From contig JACKBY010000015.1 in the NCBI GenBank assembly GCA_020634335.1, forward strand, positions 11,614-75,613: DNA of 64,000 nucleotides, in the 5' to 3' direction. Below, in pieces: positions 41,528 through 49,467 of the stretch. The notes beneath the pieces were generated by a model. That model made no database searches. It saw only the letters and a program-made list of their open reading frames with translations, and was not told the DNA's origin. Numbering within the stretch: the first letter of the stretch is position 1; each line of letters starts with the position of its first letter. Source of the DNA: Promineifilum sp. (lineage in GTDB: Bacteria > Chloroflexota > Anaerolineae > Promineifilales > Promineifilaceae). A program made the position numbers and the translations under genes.

Positions 41528-42502
41528 ATGGAATATCGCCGCCTCGGCCGCACCGGTCTGAAGGTCAGCACCATTTGTTTGGGCACGATGCAGTTCGGTT
41601 GGTCAACCGATGAGCCGGAAGCCCACGCCATCATGAGCCGCGCCGTCGAGCTGGGCGTCAACTTCATCGACACGGCCGACGTCTACTCCCGCTGGGCCGA
41701 GGGCAACCCCGGTGGCGTGGCCGAGACCCACATCGGCAACTGGCTGGCCAGCGGGGCCGTCCGGCGCGACCAGATCGTCCTCGCCACCAAGGTGCGCGGC
41801 AAGATGGGCGAAGGCCCCAACGACCAGGGCCTCTCCCGCGGCCACATCCTCAACGCCGTGGAGGCCAGCCTGCGCCGCCTGCAGACGGACACTATCGACC
41901 TCTACCAGACTCACTTCCCCGATAACGAGACGCCGCTGGACGAGACTCTGCGGGCGCTGGACGATCTGGTGCGCGGCGGCAAGGTGCGCTACGTGGGCTG
42001 TTCCAACTACCCGGCCTGGCTGCTGGCCAAAGCGCTGTGGGTCAGCGACGTGCAAAAGCTGGTCCGTTACGACAGCCTCCAGCCGCACTACAGCTATGTC
42101 CACCGCGACGAGTTCGAGCGCGAGTTGCAACCGTTGTGCCTCGACCAGGGCGTCGGAGTCATCCCCTATAGCCCACTGGGCGGCGGCTTCCTGACCGGCA
42201 AGTATCGGCGCGACACACCGTTACCGGAGTCGAAACGGGCCGGCAACGTGCAAAAGCGCTACATGAACGAGCGTGGTTTCGCCGCAGTCGATAAGCTGGA
42301 GGAGGTCGGCCTCGCCCACGACGCCACCATCGCACAGACGGCCATCGCCTGGGTACTGGCCAATCCAGCGGTCACGTCGGCCATCATCGGCGCGACCTCC
42401 ATCGCCCAATTAGAGGATACACTGCGAGGGGCGGAGATACAGCTTTCGGCCGCGCAAAAAGCGGCACTGGATGAAGTGACGGCGTGGAAGAGCGAGAGCT
42501 AG
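41528..42502 (+). CDS. Aldo/keto reductase
   Basis: A 324-residue NADPH-dependent reductase of the AKR fold. It starts MEYRRLGRTGLKVSTICLGT, has catalytic Asp and Tyr in DTADVYSRWAEG, Lys in LATKVRGKMG and His in YQTHFPDNE, then YSPLGGGFLTGKY and the cofactor-binding AIIGATSIAQLEDTL at the end. Such enzymes reduce aldehydes and ketones or act on sugars. AAGGAGAG lies before the ATG. It is alone, 126 bp after the hydrolase gene. The substrate cannot be inferred. Confidence 0.93.
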   Translation: MEYRRLGRTGLKVSTICLGTMQFGWSTDEPEAHAIMSRAVELGVNFIDTADVYSRWAEGNPGGVAETHIGNWLASGAVRRDQIVLATKVRGKMGEGPNDQGLSRGHILNAVEASLRRLQTDTIDLYQTHFPDNETPLDETLRALDDLVRGGKVRYVGCSNYPAWLLAKALWVSDVQKLVRYDSLQPHYSYVHRDEFERELQPLCLDQGVGVIPYSPLGGGFLTGKYRRDTPLPESKRAGNVQKRYMNERGFAAVDKLEEVGLAHDATIAQTAIAWVLANPAVTSAIIGATSIAQLEDTLRGAEIQLSAAQKAALDEVTAWKSES

Positions 42503-42924
42503 ATGTGGCAGCGCTACACAAGGCTCACCGCGTTTGATATAGGACATTCGAACGTAAATCGCTGGTAAGCGACAGACGGCGGCAACCTCATCACGGGTCG
42601 GCGAGGTTGGCAAAGATGCGGCGACCGTCGTCCGGGCCGTGACATCCCAACCCCCACAAGCCGATGCGGCCGGCAATCGACCGGCGGCCCGGGTAGCCGG
42701 ATCGACTCTTGCATCGAATTTATGAGTAGCAACAGAGCAGCGATGGGCTAAGAAACCCCCTTCTGCTATAGTCGGGCTGCTAACGGCATTTCGTACGGCG
42801 ACGCGATTCGTCTCCTGCTTTTCATCGACGAACTACAATCCGGCATTGATTCAACCACAACGGGGGCGGTCGCTTCAGCAACCGCCTCTTTTTATATCCA
42901 TCAATCGCCGCCGGCAAGAGAGAT
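42503..42924 (+). promoter_or_regulatory. Long leader, candidate cis-regulatory RNA upstream of the GT4 gene
   Basis: No gene fits this 422 bp stretch. It contains several stems, for example AACCTC...GAGGTT at about 42586-42610 and a C run (42754-42758) that could pair with the G run at 42862-42866. It ends in an intrinsic terminator only 30 bp before the GT4 ATG. That order (structured leader, terminator, gene) suits a riboswitch or attenuator. I cannot match it to a known riboswitch class. It could equally be a small RNA gene followed by its terminator. Confidence 0.4.
42865..42895 (+). terminator. Intrinsic terminator 30 nt before the GT4 gene
   Basis: Stem GGCGGT paired with ACCGCC, one C-A mismatch, then GC-TTCA-GC closing a tetraloop, followed by TCTTTTTAT. 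Its place inside the leader of the GT4 gene suggests conditional termination. Confidence 0.8.
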
Positions 42925-45210
42925 ATGGACACGCAAGATAGTAGTCAGCCCCCTACGATTGACCGGATCGCCTTCATCGGCAACTACCTGCCGCGCCAAT
43001 GCGGCATCGCCACCTTTACGACGGATCTGCTACAGGCCGTCGCCGGTGAATATAGCCAAACCCACTGCATCGCCCTCCCGGTGAACGACACCGAAGAGGG
43101 CTATTCTTATCCGCCGCCGGTCCGCTTTGAACTGGTCGAGAAAGATATCGAATCCTATCACCGCGCGGCCGACTTTCTGAACATCAACAACATCGACGTC
43201 GTCTCGCTGCAACACGAGTACGGCATCTTCGGCGGTCGCGCCGGCAGCCACATCCTGGCCCTGTTGCGCGAATTGCGCATGCCCATCGTCACCACGCTCC
43301 ACACCGTCTTGCAAGACCCCACCGTGGATCAGCGTCGCGTGCTGGAAGAGATCGCCGATCAGTCCGACCGGCTGGTGGTGATGAGCGAGCGCGCCGTGGA
43401 ATTTCTGCACGAAATCTACGGCGTCAATCCGGACAAGATCGACATGATCCCCCACGGCATCCCCGACGTGCCTTTCGTCGACCCCAGCTTCTTCAAGGAT
43501 CAATTCGGCGTGGAGGGCAAGACCGTTTTGCTCAGCTTCGGCCTCCTCTCGCCCAACAAGGGCTACGAGAACGTCATCAACGCCCTGCCCGCCATTCTGG
43601 AAAAACACCCCAACGTCGTCTACATCATTCTCGGCGCGACCCATCCCCACGTGCTGCGCCGCGATGGCGAGACGTACCGCCTGTCGTTGCAGCGGCTGGC
43701 CCAGAAGAAAGGCGTGGAGGGGCAGGTGATCTTCTACAACCGCTTCGTCGATTTGCAGGAGCTCACCGAGTTTATCGGCGCGGCTGACATCTACATCACC
43801 CCCTATCTCGACGAGAAACAGATCGTCTCCGGCACGCTGGCCTATACGCTGGGGGCGGGCAAGGCGGTCGTGTCGACGCCCTACTGGTATGCCCAGGAGA
43901 TGCTGGCCGACGAACGCGGGGTGCTGGTCCCGTTCAACAAGCCGGCGGCGCTGTCAGACGAGATAATCTGTTTGTTGGATGATGCCCCGAAGCGCCACGC
44001 CATGCGCAAACGGGCCTACCTGTTCGGCCGGGACATGATCTGGCCGGAAGTCGCCCGGCGCTATAGGGAGAGCTTCGAAAAGGCCCGCCGCCGCCGGCGG
44101 CACGGTGCGCCCGCGGGCTTTGCCGTCAAGCCGCTCGACAAACGGCCGCTCGAATTGCCGCCCCTCAAGCTCGACCACCTGTGCCGCATGACCGACGACA
44201 CCGGCATGTTGCAACACGCGCTGTTTACCGTGCCCAATTACCGTGAAGGTTATTGCCTTGATGACAACGCGCGCGCCCTCATCACCACGGTTCACCTGGA
44301 GGAGCTAGGCCACAGCCAGGCATTCGAATTGGCTTCGCGCTATATGGCGTTTATCGCCTACGCCTTCAACCCTCAAACCGGACGCTTTCGCAACTTCATG
44401 AATTACCAGCGTCATTGGCTGGAAGAGAGCGGCTCCGACGACAGCCACGGCCGCGCGCTATGGGCGTTGGGCACAGTGCTGGGCCGCAGCAACAAGCCCG
44501 CGCTGCAAAGCATCGCGGTCTGGCTCTACGAGCAAGCGTTGCCCGCCATCCTGGAGACAACCAGCCCCCGCGCCTGGGCCTTCGCCATATTGGGCATCAA
44601 CGAATACCTGCGGCGCTTCGACGGCGACCGCCGCGCCCGCCAGACGCGCGAAGAACTGGCCCAACGACTGCTGGTCCTCTATAACAATTGCCGCACAGAC
44701 GATTGGCGTTGGTTCGAAGACCGGCTGGCCTATAACAATGCCGTGCTATCACAAGCCATGATCATGTGCGGTCAATGGCTGCCCAACAGTGAAATGAGCC
44801 ACGCCGGCCTCGAGTCTCTGGGCTGGTTGACCGAACTGCAACGCTCAGGAGCGGACGATGGGCACTTCGTACCCATCGGTTCGAACGGCTTTCACCAGCG
44901 CGGCGGCGAGCGCGCCCGCTTCGATCAACAGCCGCTCGAAGCCCAGGCCACCGTTTCCGCCTGCCTGGAGGCATATCGCTGCACCGGCGACGCCCGCTGG
45001 CAAAGAGAAGCGCGGCGCGCCTATGAGTGGTTTCTGGGTCGCAACGACCTGAACCTGTCACTCTACGACCCCGATACGGGTGGCTGCTACGATGCCTTGC
45101 ACTCCGACCGCCTGAACGAAAATCAGGGCGCGGAATCGACGCTGGCCTTTTTGCACACCTTGCTCGAATTGCGTCTGACAGAGAATACGCTAAAACCACC
45201 GAATGGATAG
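42925..45210 (+). CDS. GT4-family glycosyltransferase fused to an (alpha/alpha) barrel domain
   Basis: A 761-residue protein. Residues 10-390 are a GT-B, GT4-type glycosyltransferase: IAFIGNYLPRQCGIATFTTD, PHGIPDVPFVD, LLSFGLLSPNKGYENVI and the donor site YITPYLDEKQIVSGTLAYTL. Residues 410-755 are helical repeats with conserved pairs (DDTGMLQHALFTVPNYREGY, LDDNARALI, ENQGAESTLAFLHTLLELRL) typical of an (alpha/alpha) toroid as in some glycoside hydrolases. The downstream gene, 8 bp overlapping, is a GH130 enzyme, and this gene pair is known in other genomes. A role in mannose- or glucose-based oligosaccharide turnover is likely; the exact sugar is not seen. Confidence 0.88.
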   Translation: MDTQDSSQPPTIDRIAFIGNYLPRQCGIATFTTDLLQAVAGEYSQTHCIALPVNDTEEGYSYPPPVRFELVEKDIESYHRAADFLNINNIDVVSLQHEYGIFGGRAGSHILALLRELRMPIVTTLHTVLQDPTVDQRRVLEEIADQSDRLVVMSERAVEFLHEIYGVNPDKIDMIPHGIPDVPFVDPSFFKDQFGVEGKTVLLSFGLLSPNKGYENVINALPAILEKHPNVVYIILGATHPHVLRRDGETYRLSLQRLAQKKGVEGQVIFYNRFVDLQELTEFIGAADIYITPYLDEKQIVSGTLAYTLGAGKAVVSTPYWYAQEMLADERGVLVPFNKPAALSDEIICLLDDAPKRHAMRKRAYLFGRDMIWPEVARRYRESFEKARRRRRHGAPAGFAVKPLDKRPLELPPLKLDHLCRMTDDTGMLQHALFTVPNYREGYCLDDNARALITTVHLEELGHSQAFELASRYMAFIAYAFNPQTGRFRNFMNYQRHWLEESGSDDSHGRALWALGTVLGRSNKPALQSIAVWLYEQALPAILETTSPRAWAFAILGINEYLRRFDGDRRARQTREELAQRLLVLYNNCRTDDWRWFEDRLAYNNAVLSQAMIMCGQWLPNSEMSHAGLESLGWLTELQRSGADDGHFVPIGSNGFHQRGGERARFDQQPLEAQATVSACLEAYRCTGDARWQREARRAYEWFLGRNDLNLSLYDPDTGGCYDALHSDRLNENQGAESTLAFLHTLLELRLTENTLKPPNG

Positions 45211-46168
45211 CTATATGAATCACCTGCACCCCGAACTGTTTCGCCGGCACAAGCTGAACCCGATTCTGACCGCGGCCGACTGGCCCTACCCGATCAACAG
45301 TGTCTTCAACGCCGGGGTCGCGCTGATGCCCGACGGCACGACGTTACTGTTGTGTCGCTGCGAAGACCGGCGCGGCCATTCGCATCTGTGCGTCGCCCGC
45401 TCCGCCAACGGCATCGACGACTGGCAGATCGACCCCCAGCCCACGATGCCCGCCGACCCCGAACATCACCCCGAAGAGCTATGGGGCATCGAGGACCCGC
45501 GCATTACTTTCGTGCCGGAGTTGGGCAAGTACGTCATTGTCTACACTGCCTACACGCGCGACGGCCCCGGTGTGGCCCTGGCCCTGACCGAGGATTTTCA
45601 CCAGTTCGAGCGCTATGGGCTGATCATGCCCCCAGAAGACAAGGATGCGGCCCTGCTGCCCCACCGCATTGGGGAGTACTGGGCCATGATCCACCGGCCG
45701 GTGGGCGGCCCCCGCGCCCACATGTGGATCTCCTATTCGCCCGACCTGCGCCACTGGGGCAGCCACAAACTCATGCTCGAGGCGCGGCGCGGCGCGTGGT
45801 GGGACGCCAACAAGATCGGCCTCTCCCCGCCGCCCATCGAGACGCCCGAGGGGTGGCTGGTGATCTACCATGGGGTGCGCGTGACAGCCGCCGGGGCCAT
45901 CTACCGCCTGGGTCTGGCCCTGTTCGACCTGAACACGCCCGAACGGCTGATCATGCGCGGCGAGGATTGGGTATTCGGCCCTGAAGAGCCTTATGAAATG
46001 CATGGCGACGTGGGCAACGTCGTGTTTCCCTGCGGCTACACCATCTTGCCCGATAACGACACCATTCATCTCTACTACGGCGGGGCCGACAGCTGCATCG
46101 CCCTGGCGACCGGCAGCATCAATAATATGATGGAGTGGCTGCACGCCAACAACGGACAGACACAGTAG
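45203..46168 (+). CDS. GH130-family glycoside phosphorylase/hydrolase
   Basis: A 321-residue five-bladed beta-propeller enzyme. The family motifs are RRHKLNPIL, NSVFNAGVALMPDG, WGIEDPRITFV (catalytic Asp region), WWDANKIGLSPPPIETPEGW and YHGVR. GH130 enzymes split beta-1,4- or beta-1,2-mannosides, often with phosphate. The start at 45203 or 45215 overlaps or abuts the GT4 gene, so the two are coupled. No signal peptide, so it acts in the cytoplasm on imported or newly made oligosaccharides. Confidence 0.93.
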   Translation: MDSYMNHLHPELFRRHKLNPILTAADWPYPINSVFNAGVALMPDGTTLLLCRCEDRRGHSHLCVARSANGIDDWQIDPQPTMPADPEHHPEELWGIEDPRITFVPELGKYVIVYTAYTRDGPGVALALTEDFHQFERYGLIMPPEDKDAALLPHRIGEYWAMIHRPVGGPRAHMWISYSPDLRHWGSHKLMLEARRGAWWDANKIGLSPPPIETPEGWLVIYHGVRVTAAGAIYRLGLALFDLNTPERLIMRGEDWVFGPEEPYEMHGDVGNVVFPCGYTILPDNDTIHLYYGGADSCIALATGSINNMMEWLHANNGQTQ

Positions 46169-46173
46169 CCCGC

Positions 46174-47463
46174 CTACGCCTCCGGCCGCAGCAGCAGCAC
46201 GTCGTCGGGCACGTCCATGGCGATGCCCCGCTCCTTGAACACCTCCCAGATGCGCAAGCGCACGTCGCTGGTGATATAAGGCGCGCGCGCCGGCTGGGGG
46301 ATCCAGAACTCCAGGTCATAGCGGATCATCTTGCCTTCCAGTTCGGCCAGGCGGGCCACCGCGCCCGGCTGCCGCAGCACGTCGGGGTGTTCGGCGGCCA
46401 GGAGCAAAGCGGCCTGCACCTCGCGCGGGGAGACCTCGGCGTCGGCCGACACGCCGACGTGGACGCGCATCTCCGGCGCGTCGTGGGTGTAGCTCATCAC
46501 CGTGCTGCCCAGCAGGTGGCCGTTGGGGATAATAAGCTCCACATCGTCGGGGGTGGTGATCTGCATCGTGCGCAAGCCGATGCGCTGCACCGTGCCGATG
46601 TTGCCGTCGACCTCGATCACGTCGCCGGGGGCCAGGCTGCGCTCGGTTAGCAGGATGAAGCCGCTGACGAAGTTGTTGATCAGCTCCTGTAGCCCAAAGC
46701 CGAGGCCGACCGACAGACCGCCGATGATGACCGTCAGGTTCGACAGGTTGATGCCCATCACCGACAGGGCCAGCACCAGCCCGGCGACGACGATGCCGTA
46801 GCCGGTGAAGGTCGTCACGACCTGGTTGACGGCCGGCTCCACCCCCGCCCGCGGCAGCAGCGTCTCGCCCAGCAGGCGGCGCACGACGCGGTTGAGGAAC
46901 AGGAACAGGGCCAGAATGATGATCCCGGCCAGCACCGATTGCAAGGTCAGCAGCACGTCGGCCCGCGAGAGCAGACGCAGGTTGAGCAGGTTGTCGAGCA
47001 GGCCGGTGGCGTGCAGCAATAGCAGCAGGAAGATGAGCGGCCGCCAGATCTGCCGGTGCCAGACGCGGGCGCGCTCCGGCTTCAGATTGAGGTCCATCAG
47101 CGTGCCCACGAAGCGATAGAGCGCCCACAGCCCGAACAGGGGGATGGCCCAGCGCAGCACGTCGGCCGGGCGGCCGCTCGCCTCCAGCGCGCCGGTCGCC
47201 AACGAGCCGAGCAACCAGACGACGAAGGGCAAGACGGCCGCGCCGAAGGCCACCAGCAGGTCAACCGTCCACGGGAATTGCTGGGCGACGATGCCCACGG
47301 CGCGCAGCCGGGCCTCGACGCGCTCCACCTGCCGCCGCAGCAAATTGCGCGTCGCCAGGGCGACCAGCAGGATAACGGCGAAGAGGCCGGCCTGGAGCAG
47401 AAAGTCGAGGGTCAGCAGTTGGCGCTGCAAGTCTATGAGGAAGGTCTGGAGGTCATCGAGCAT
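46174..47463 (-). CDS. MscS-family mechanosensitive ion channel
   Basis: A 429-residue protein with about five membrane segments before the MscS core. The pore helix region is LTVIIGGLSVGLGFGLQELI followed by NNFVSGFILLTERSLAPGDV, and the beta domain has IEVDGNIGTVQRIGLRTMQI and IPNGHLLGSTV. MscS-type channels open on membrane stretch and release osmolytes in osmotic downshock. Extra N-terminal membrane segments make it longer than E. coli MscS (286 residues), as in many MscS relatives. It ends 5 bp from the GH130 gene's stop, convergent. Confidence 0.93.
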   Translation of the reverse strand: MLDDLQTFLIDLQRQLLTLDFLLQAGLFAVILLVALATRNLLRRQVERVEARLRAVGIVAQQFPWTVDLLVAFGAAVLPFVVWLLGSLATGALEASGRPADVLRWAIPLFGLWALYRFVGTLMDLNLKPERARVWHRQIWRPLIFLLLLLHATGLLDNLLNLRLLSRADVLLTLQSVLAGIIILALFLFLNRVVRRLLGETLLPRAGVEPAVNQVVTTFTGYGIVVAGLVLALSVMGINLSNLTVIIGGLSVGLGFGLQELINNFVSGFILLTERSLAPGDVIEVDGNIGTVQRIGLRTMQITTPDDVELIIPNGHLLGSTVMSYTHDAPEMRVHVGVSADAEVSPREVQAALLLAAEHPDVLRQPGAVARLAELEGKMIRYDLEFWIPQPARAPYITSDVRLRIWEVFKERGIAMDVPDDVLLLRPEA

Positions 47464-47772
47464 GGGCTTGTCCTGATGGGGGTCATTGGGTTATGGGATC
47501 ATGCAGTTAATAGACGACGCGACTATTATAGAAGATTTTGGGCGAACCCTGTAGCGTCGGTCAGGAGACCGGCGTTACGGGCAGGAACTTCTGAGCAAAA
47601 TGTGTATCGACCCTACGTATTTCACCCAATAGATGGCCGGCTCCGGAAGTGCTATGATGCTCATAAGCCGCGCGGATTCTATCGTCGGCCTCGTCCCCTC
47701 TCCCGTTACAGGCCGACAAAACAAACCCGTATGACTCGGGTCAGTTGTCTCTAGCAAGGAGCCAGTCTGTTG
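47464..47772. other. Divergent intergenic region with a family A half element
   Basis: This 309 bp gap holds the start regions of the mscS gene and of the Thr/Pro-rich gene at 47773. Within it is a family A half element (47551-47578: GTAGCGTCGG...CCGGCGTTAC). The ribosome binding site of the Thr/Pro-rich gene is AAGGAG at 47756-47761. Nothing else is recognisable. Confidence 0.5.
47551..47578. repeat. Dispersed palindromic element, family A, half copy
   Basis: GTAGCGTCGGTC-AGGA-GACCGGCGTTAC forms a hairpin with 10 of 12 paired positions and matches the ends of the 71 bp family A element. The central part of the full element is missing. Confidence 0.65.
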
Positions 47773-48192
47773 ATGAGACCCCCAACCAAATGGTTTATCG
47801 GATTTACTATGTCGTTGACGATAGCGGTTTTGTTCATGTTAGCCAGACCGCAACAGGCGCAAGTATCGTCGATGTTGGGAAATATACAGGCGGAATCAGT
47901 GGCCGATGATCCTATGGTACCTCCGGCGACAGCTACTAATACGCCGCCGTCACCGCCCGGCCCATCGCGCACCCCCACGGCCACGCCCGTCGCCCAATCC
48001 TACGCGCCGCTCGTATTCGACACGCTCTCCACACCGACCGTGTGGCTAACATCAACAGCCCCGCCGTCGGGCACGGCTACGCCAACACCGCCGCCCGGTT
48101 CGACGGCGACGTTCACGCCCACGCCCTCGGCGACCATCCCGCCCGACGCGACGCCGACGGTCTTTGTCACGGGCACAGTTCCGGCGCCCTAG
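47773..48192 (+). CDS. Secreted or anchored Thr/Pro-rich protein
   Basis: A 139-residue protein with a signal-like start (KWFIGFTMSLTIAVLFMLAR) and then a low-complexity Thr/Pro/Ser part ending PPGSTATFTPTPSATIPPDA and TPTVFVTGTV. The ending closely matches that of the gene at 49057-49467, so they are paralogues in opposite orientation on either side of the HigBA pair. There is no anchor motif. ATG 47773 has AAGGAG 11 nt upstream. Function unknown. Confidence 0.7.
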   Translation: MRPPTKWFIGFTMSLTIAVLFMLARPQQAQVSSMLGNIQAESVADDPMVPPATATNTPPSPPGPSRTPTATPVAQSYAPLVFDTLSTPTVWLTSTAPPSGTATPTPPPGSTATFTPTPSATIPPDATPTVFVTGTVPAP

Positions 48193-48202
48193 AGCCGACC
48201 GT

Positions 48203-48242
48203 CACAGGTGCGACGCACTGCGGAAAGTGCGTCGCACCTGTG
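48203..48242. repeat. Perfect 17 bp palindrome before higBA
   Basis: Two 17 bp perfect inverted arms, CACAGGTGCGACGCACT and its complement, around loop GCGGAA. Core GTGCGACGCAC is related to the palindrome at 48935-48972. It directly follows the Thr/Pro-rich gene and could end its transcript, but there is no U run. Confidence 0.85.
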
Positions 48243-48279
48243 GCTAGCGTATGACAGATATTGCTTCTTGTTCACGTAT

Positions 48280-48311
48280 ATGTTAACATTTGTCTCTGTG
48301 CGCACTATAAT
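48280..48311 (+). promoter_or_regulatory. Promoter and operator-like palindrome at the higB start
   Basis: The perfect palindrome ATGTTAACAT (48280-48289) contains a -35-like TTAACA (48283-48288), which lies 17 bp before a perfect TATAAT (48306-48311). A palindrome over the -35 suits autorepression by the HigA antitoxin. The -10 falls inside the first codons of higB, so this promoter cannot make the full toxin from GTG 48298. Confidence 0.5.
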
Positions 48312-48648
48312 ATTTTATCGCACCAGCACAGGCAACACGCCAATCAAAGATTTCCTGGACTCGCTCACCGGCAAACAAGCGCAGAAGGTACTTTGGGTAC
48401 TGCAATTAATTGAGGAACTGCCTGCGGTTCCAGGGCAGTATTTCAAAAAGTTGTCGGGAACGGATGATATATGGGAAGTACGTGTTCAGTATGGGAGTGA
48501 TACTTTTCGACTTCTCGGCTTCTTCCATGAGGGACAACTAATTATTCTGACCAATGGCTTTACCAAGAAGACCCAAAAAACGCCTTTGTCAGAGATCTCG
48601 TTGGCCGAGAAGCGAAAGCAAGACTACGTATCACGGAGGCGACAATGA
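48298..48648 (+). CDS. higB: HigB-type toxin (Gp49/RelE-HigB family)
   Basis: A 116-residue basic protein, starting RTIIFYRTSTGNTPIKDFLD, with the YFKKLSGTDDIWEVRVQYG strand pair and the C-terminal ILTNGFTKKTQKTP; these are features of the phage Gp49-like HigB toxins, ribosome-dependent mRNA interferases. GTG 48298 is chosen because family members begin there; ATG 48280 in the same frame would add six residues. The stop overlaps the antitoxin ATG by 4 bp (ATGA), the usual toxin-first HigBA order. The region is more AT-rich than the surrounding genome, which suggests recent arrival. Confidence 0.88.
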   Translation: MRTIIFYRTSTGNTPIKDFLDSLTGKQAQKVLWVLQLIEELPAVPGQYFKKLSGTDDIWEVRVQYGSDTFRLLGFFHEGQLIILTNGFTKKTQKTPLSEISLAEKRKQDYVSRRRQ

Positions 48649-48926
48649 GCGACGTGGAACAATATATAGAAGAACGCCGCCGGCGAGACCCGGAATTCGC
48701 GGAAGGCTTCGACGCCGGGTTCACCGATTTCAAGATCGGCGTACTGCTGCGGCAAACGCGGGAAGCGGCCGGACTGACTCAGGAACAGGTTGCCCGAAAG
48801 CTGGGCACGCAGAAATCGGCTATCTCGCGCATGGAGAATCACGCCGAAGACGTGCGCCTATCGACACTGCGTGCCTATGCCCAAGCGGTCGGCGCGCAGC
48901 TTCATATTTATTTGATTCAAAATTGA
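48645..48926 (+). CDS. higA: HigA-type XRE-family antitoxin
   Basis: A 93-residue protein with an N-terminal helix (YIEERRRRDPEFAEGFDAGF) and a helix-turn-helix: LLRQTREAAGLTQEQVARKL, GTQKSAISRMENH, LRAYAQAVGAQL. It would bind and neutralise HigB and repress the operon through its DNA-binding domain. Translation is coupled to higB by ATGA. A palindrome lies 9 bp after the stop. Confidence 0.9.
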   Translation: MSDVEQYIEERRRRDPEFAEGFDAGFTDFKIGVLLRQTREAAGLTQEQVARKLGTQKSAISRMENHAEDVRLSTLRAYAQAVGAQLHIYLIQN

Positions 48927-48934
48927 ATAACAGG

Positions 48935-48972
48935 ACAGGGGCGACGCACTTGCCGAGGTGCGTCGCCCCTGT
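48935..48972. repeat. Perfect 15 bp palindrome after higBA
   Basis: Arms ACAGGGGCGACGCAC and GTGCGTCGCCCCTGT around loop TTGCCGAG. The core GCGACGCAC matches the palindrome before higB at 48203-48242, so the toxin-antitoxin pair is bracketed by two related palindromes. Confidence 0.85.
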
Positions 48973-49056
48973 GACCTGTGAATTACGGCGGTGTGTCCCC
49001 GTCGAAAGGGGCGGTGGTGTTTCCGTCGCCCCCAGGTCCGTTAGCAGCCCCCGACA

Positions 49057-49467
49057 TCAGGGGGTGGCGATAGTAGCTGTCAGAAAAGCCGTCGGCGTTG
49101 CGTCGGGGGGAACGATCGCCGAGGCCGTGGGCGTGAATGTCGCTGTTGAACCGGGCAGCGGCGTGGGTGTATCCGTGCCCGGCGGCGTCGCCGGGGCCAC
49201 AGTCCCAGTCGGTTCAACTTCCAACGTTGCGGTGAGCATCGGCTGGATGGTCGGTGTTGAGACAGTATCTTGAATGAGTGGCATATACTCGCTGTATGGT
49301 CCGATTGGAGGGACCGTTGAATGAGGCAACAATGGTTCATCTGATGCATGCATTGCCGTGTTTTCGAGCAGGAAGGCTTGTTGAGCCAGCGTTTTAGCCA
49401 CCAACATAATACTTCCTGCTAAAACGAGAACGAGACATACGAGTATTAGGGTAATGCGGGTATTCAT
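49057..49467 (-). CDS. Secreted or anchored Thr/Pro-rich protein, paralogue of the 47.8 kb gene
   Basis: A 136-residue protein with a signal-like membrane segment (residues 5-27: ITLILVCLVLVLAGSIMLVA) and a Thr/Pro-rich part ending PGSTATFTPTASAIVPPDAT and PTAFLTATI. Its last 35 residues match the end of the 47773 gene almost position for position. The ATG overlaps the stop of the repeat protein upstream by one base (TAATG), so the two genes are translationally coupled. The ribosome binding site GGAGAAGAG lies within the end of that gene. Confidence 0.72.
   Translation of the reverse strand: MNTRITLILVCLVLVLAGSIMLVAKTLAQQAFLLENTAMHASDEPLLPHSTVPPIGPYSEYMPLIQDTVSTPTIQPMLTATLEVEPTGTVAPATPPGTDTPTPLPGSTATFTPTASAIVPPDATPTAFLTATIATP

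Noticed and set aside
42503..42924. Known riboswitch, RNase P RNA, tmRNA or SRP RNA in the GT4 leader
   Set aside because: No diagnostic conserved motifs of these RNAs could be found on either strand; kept only as an unclassified candidate.
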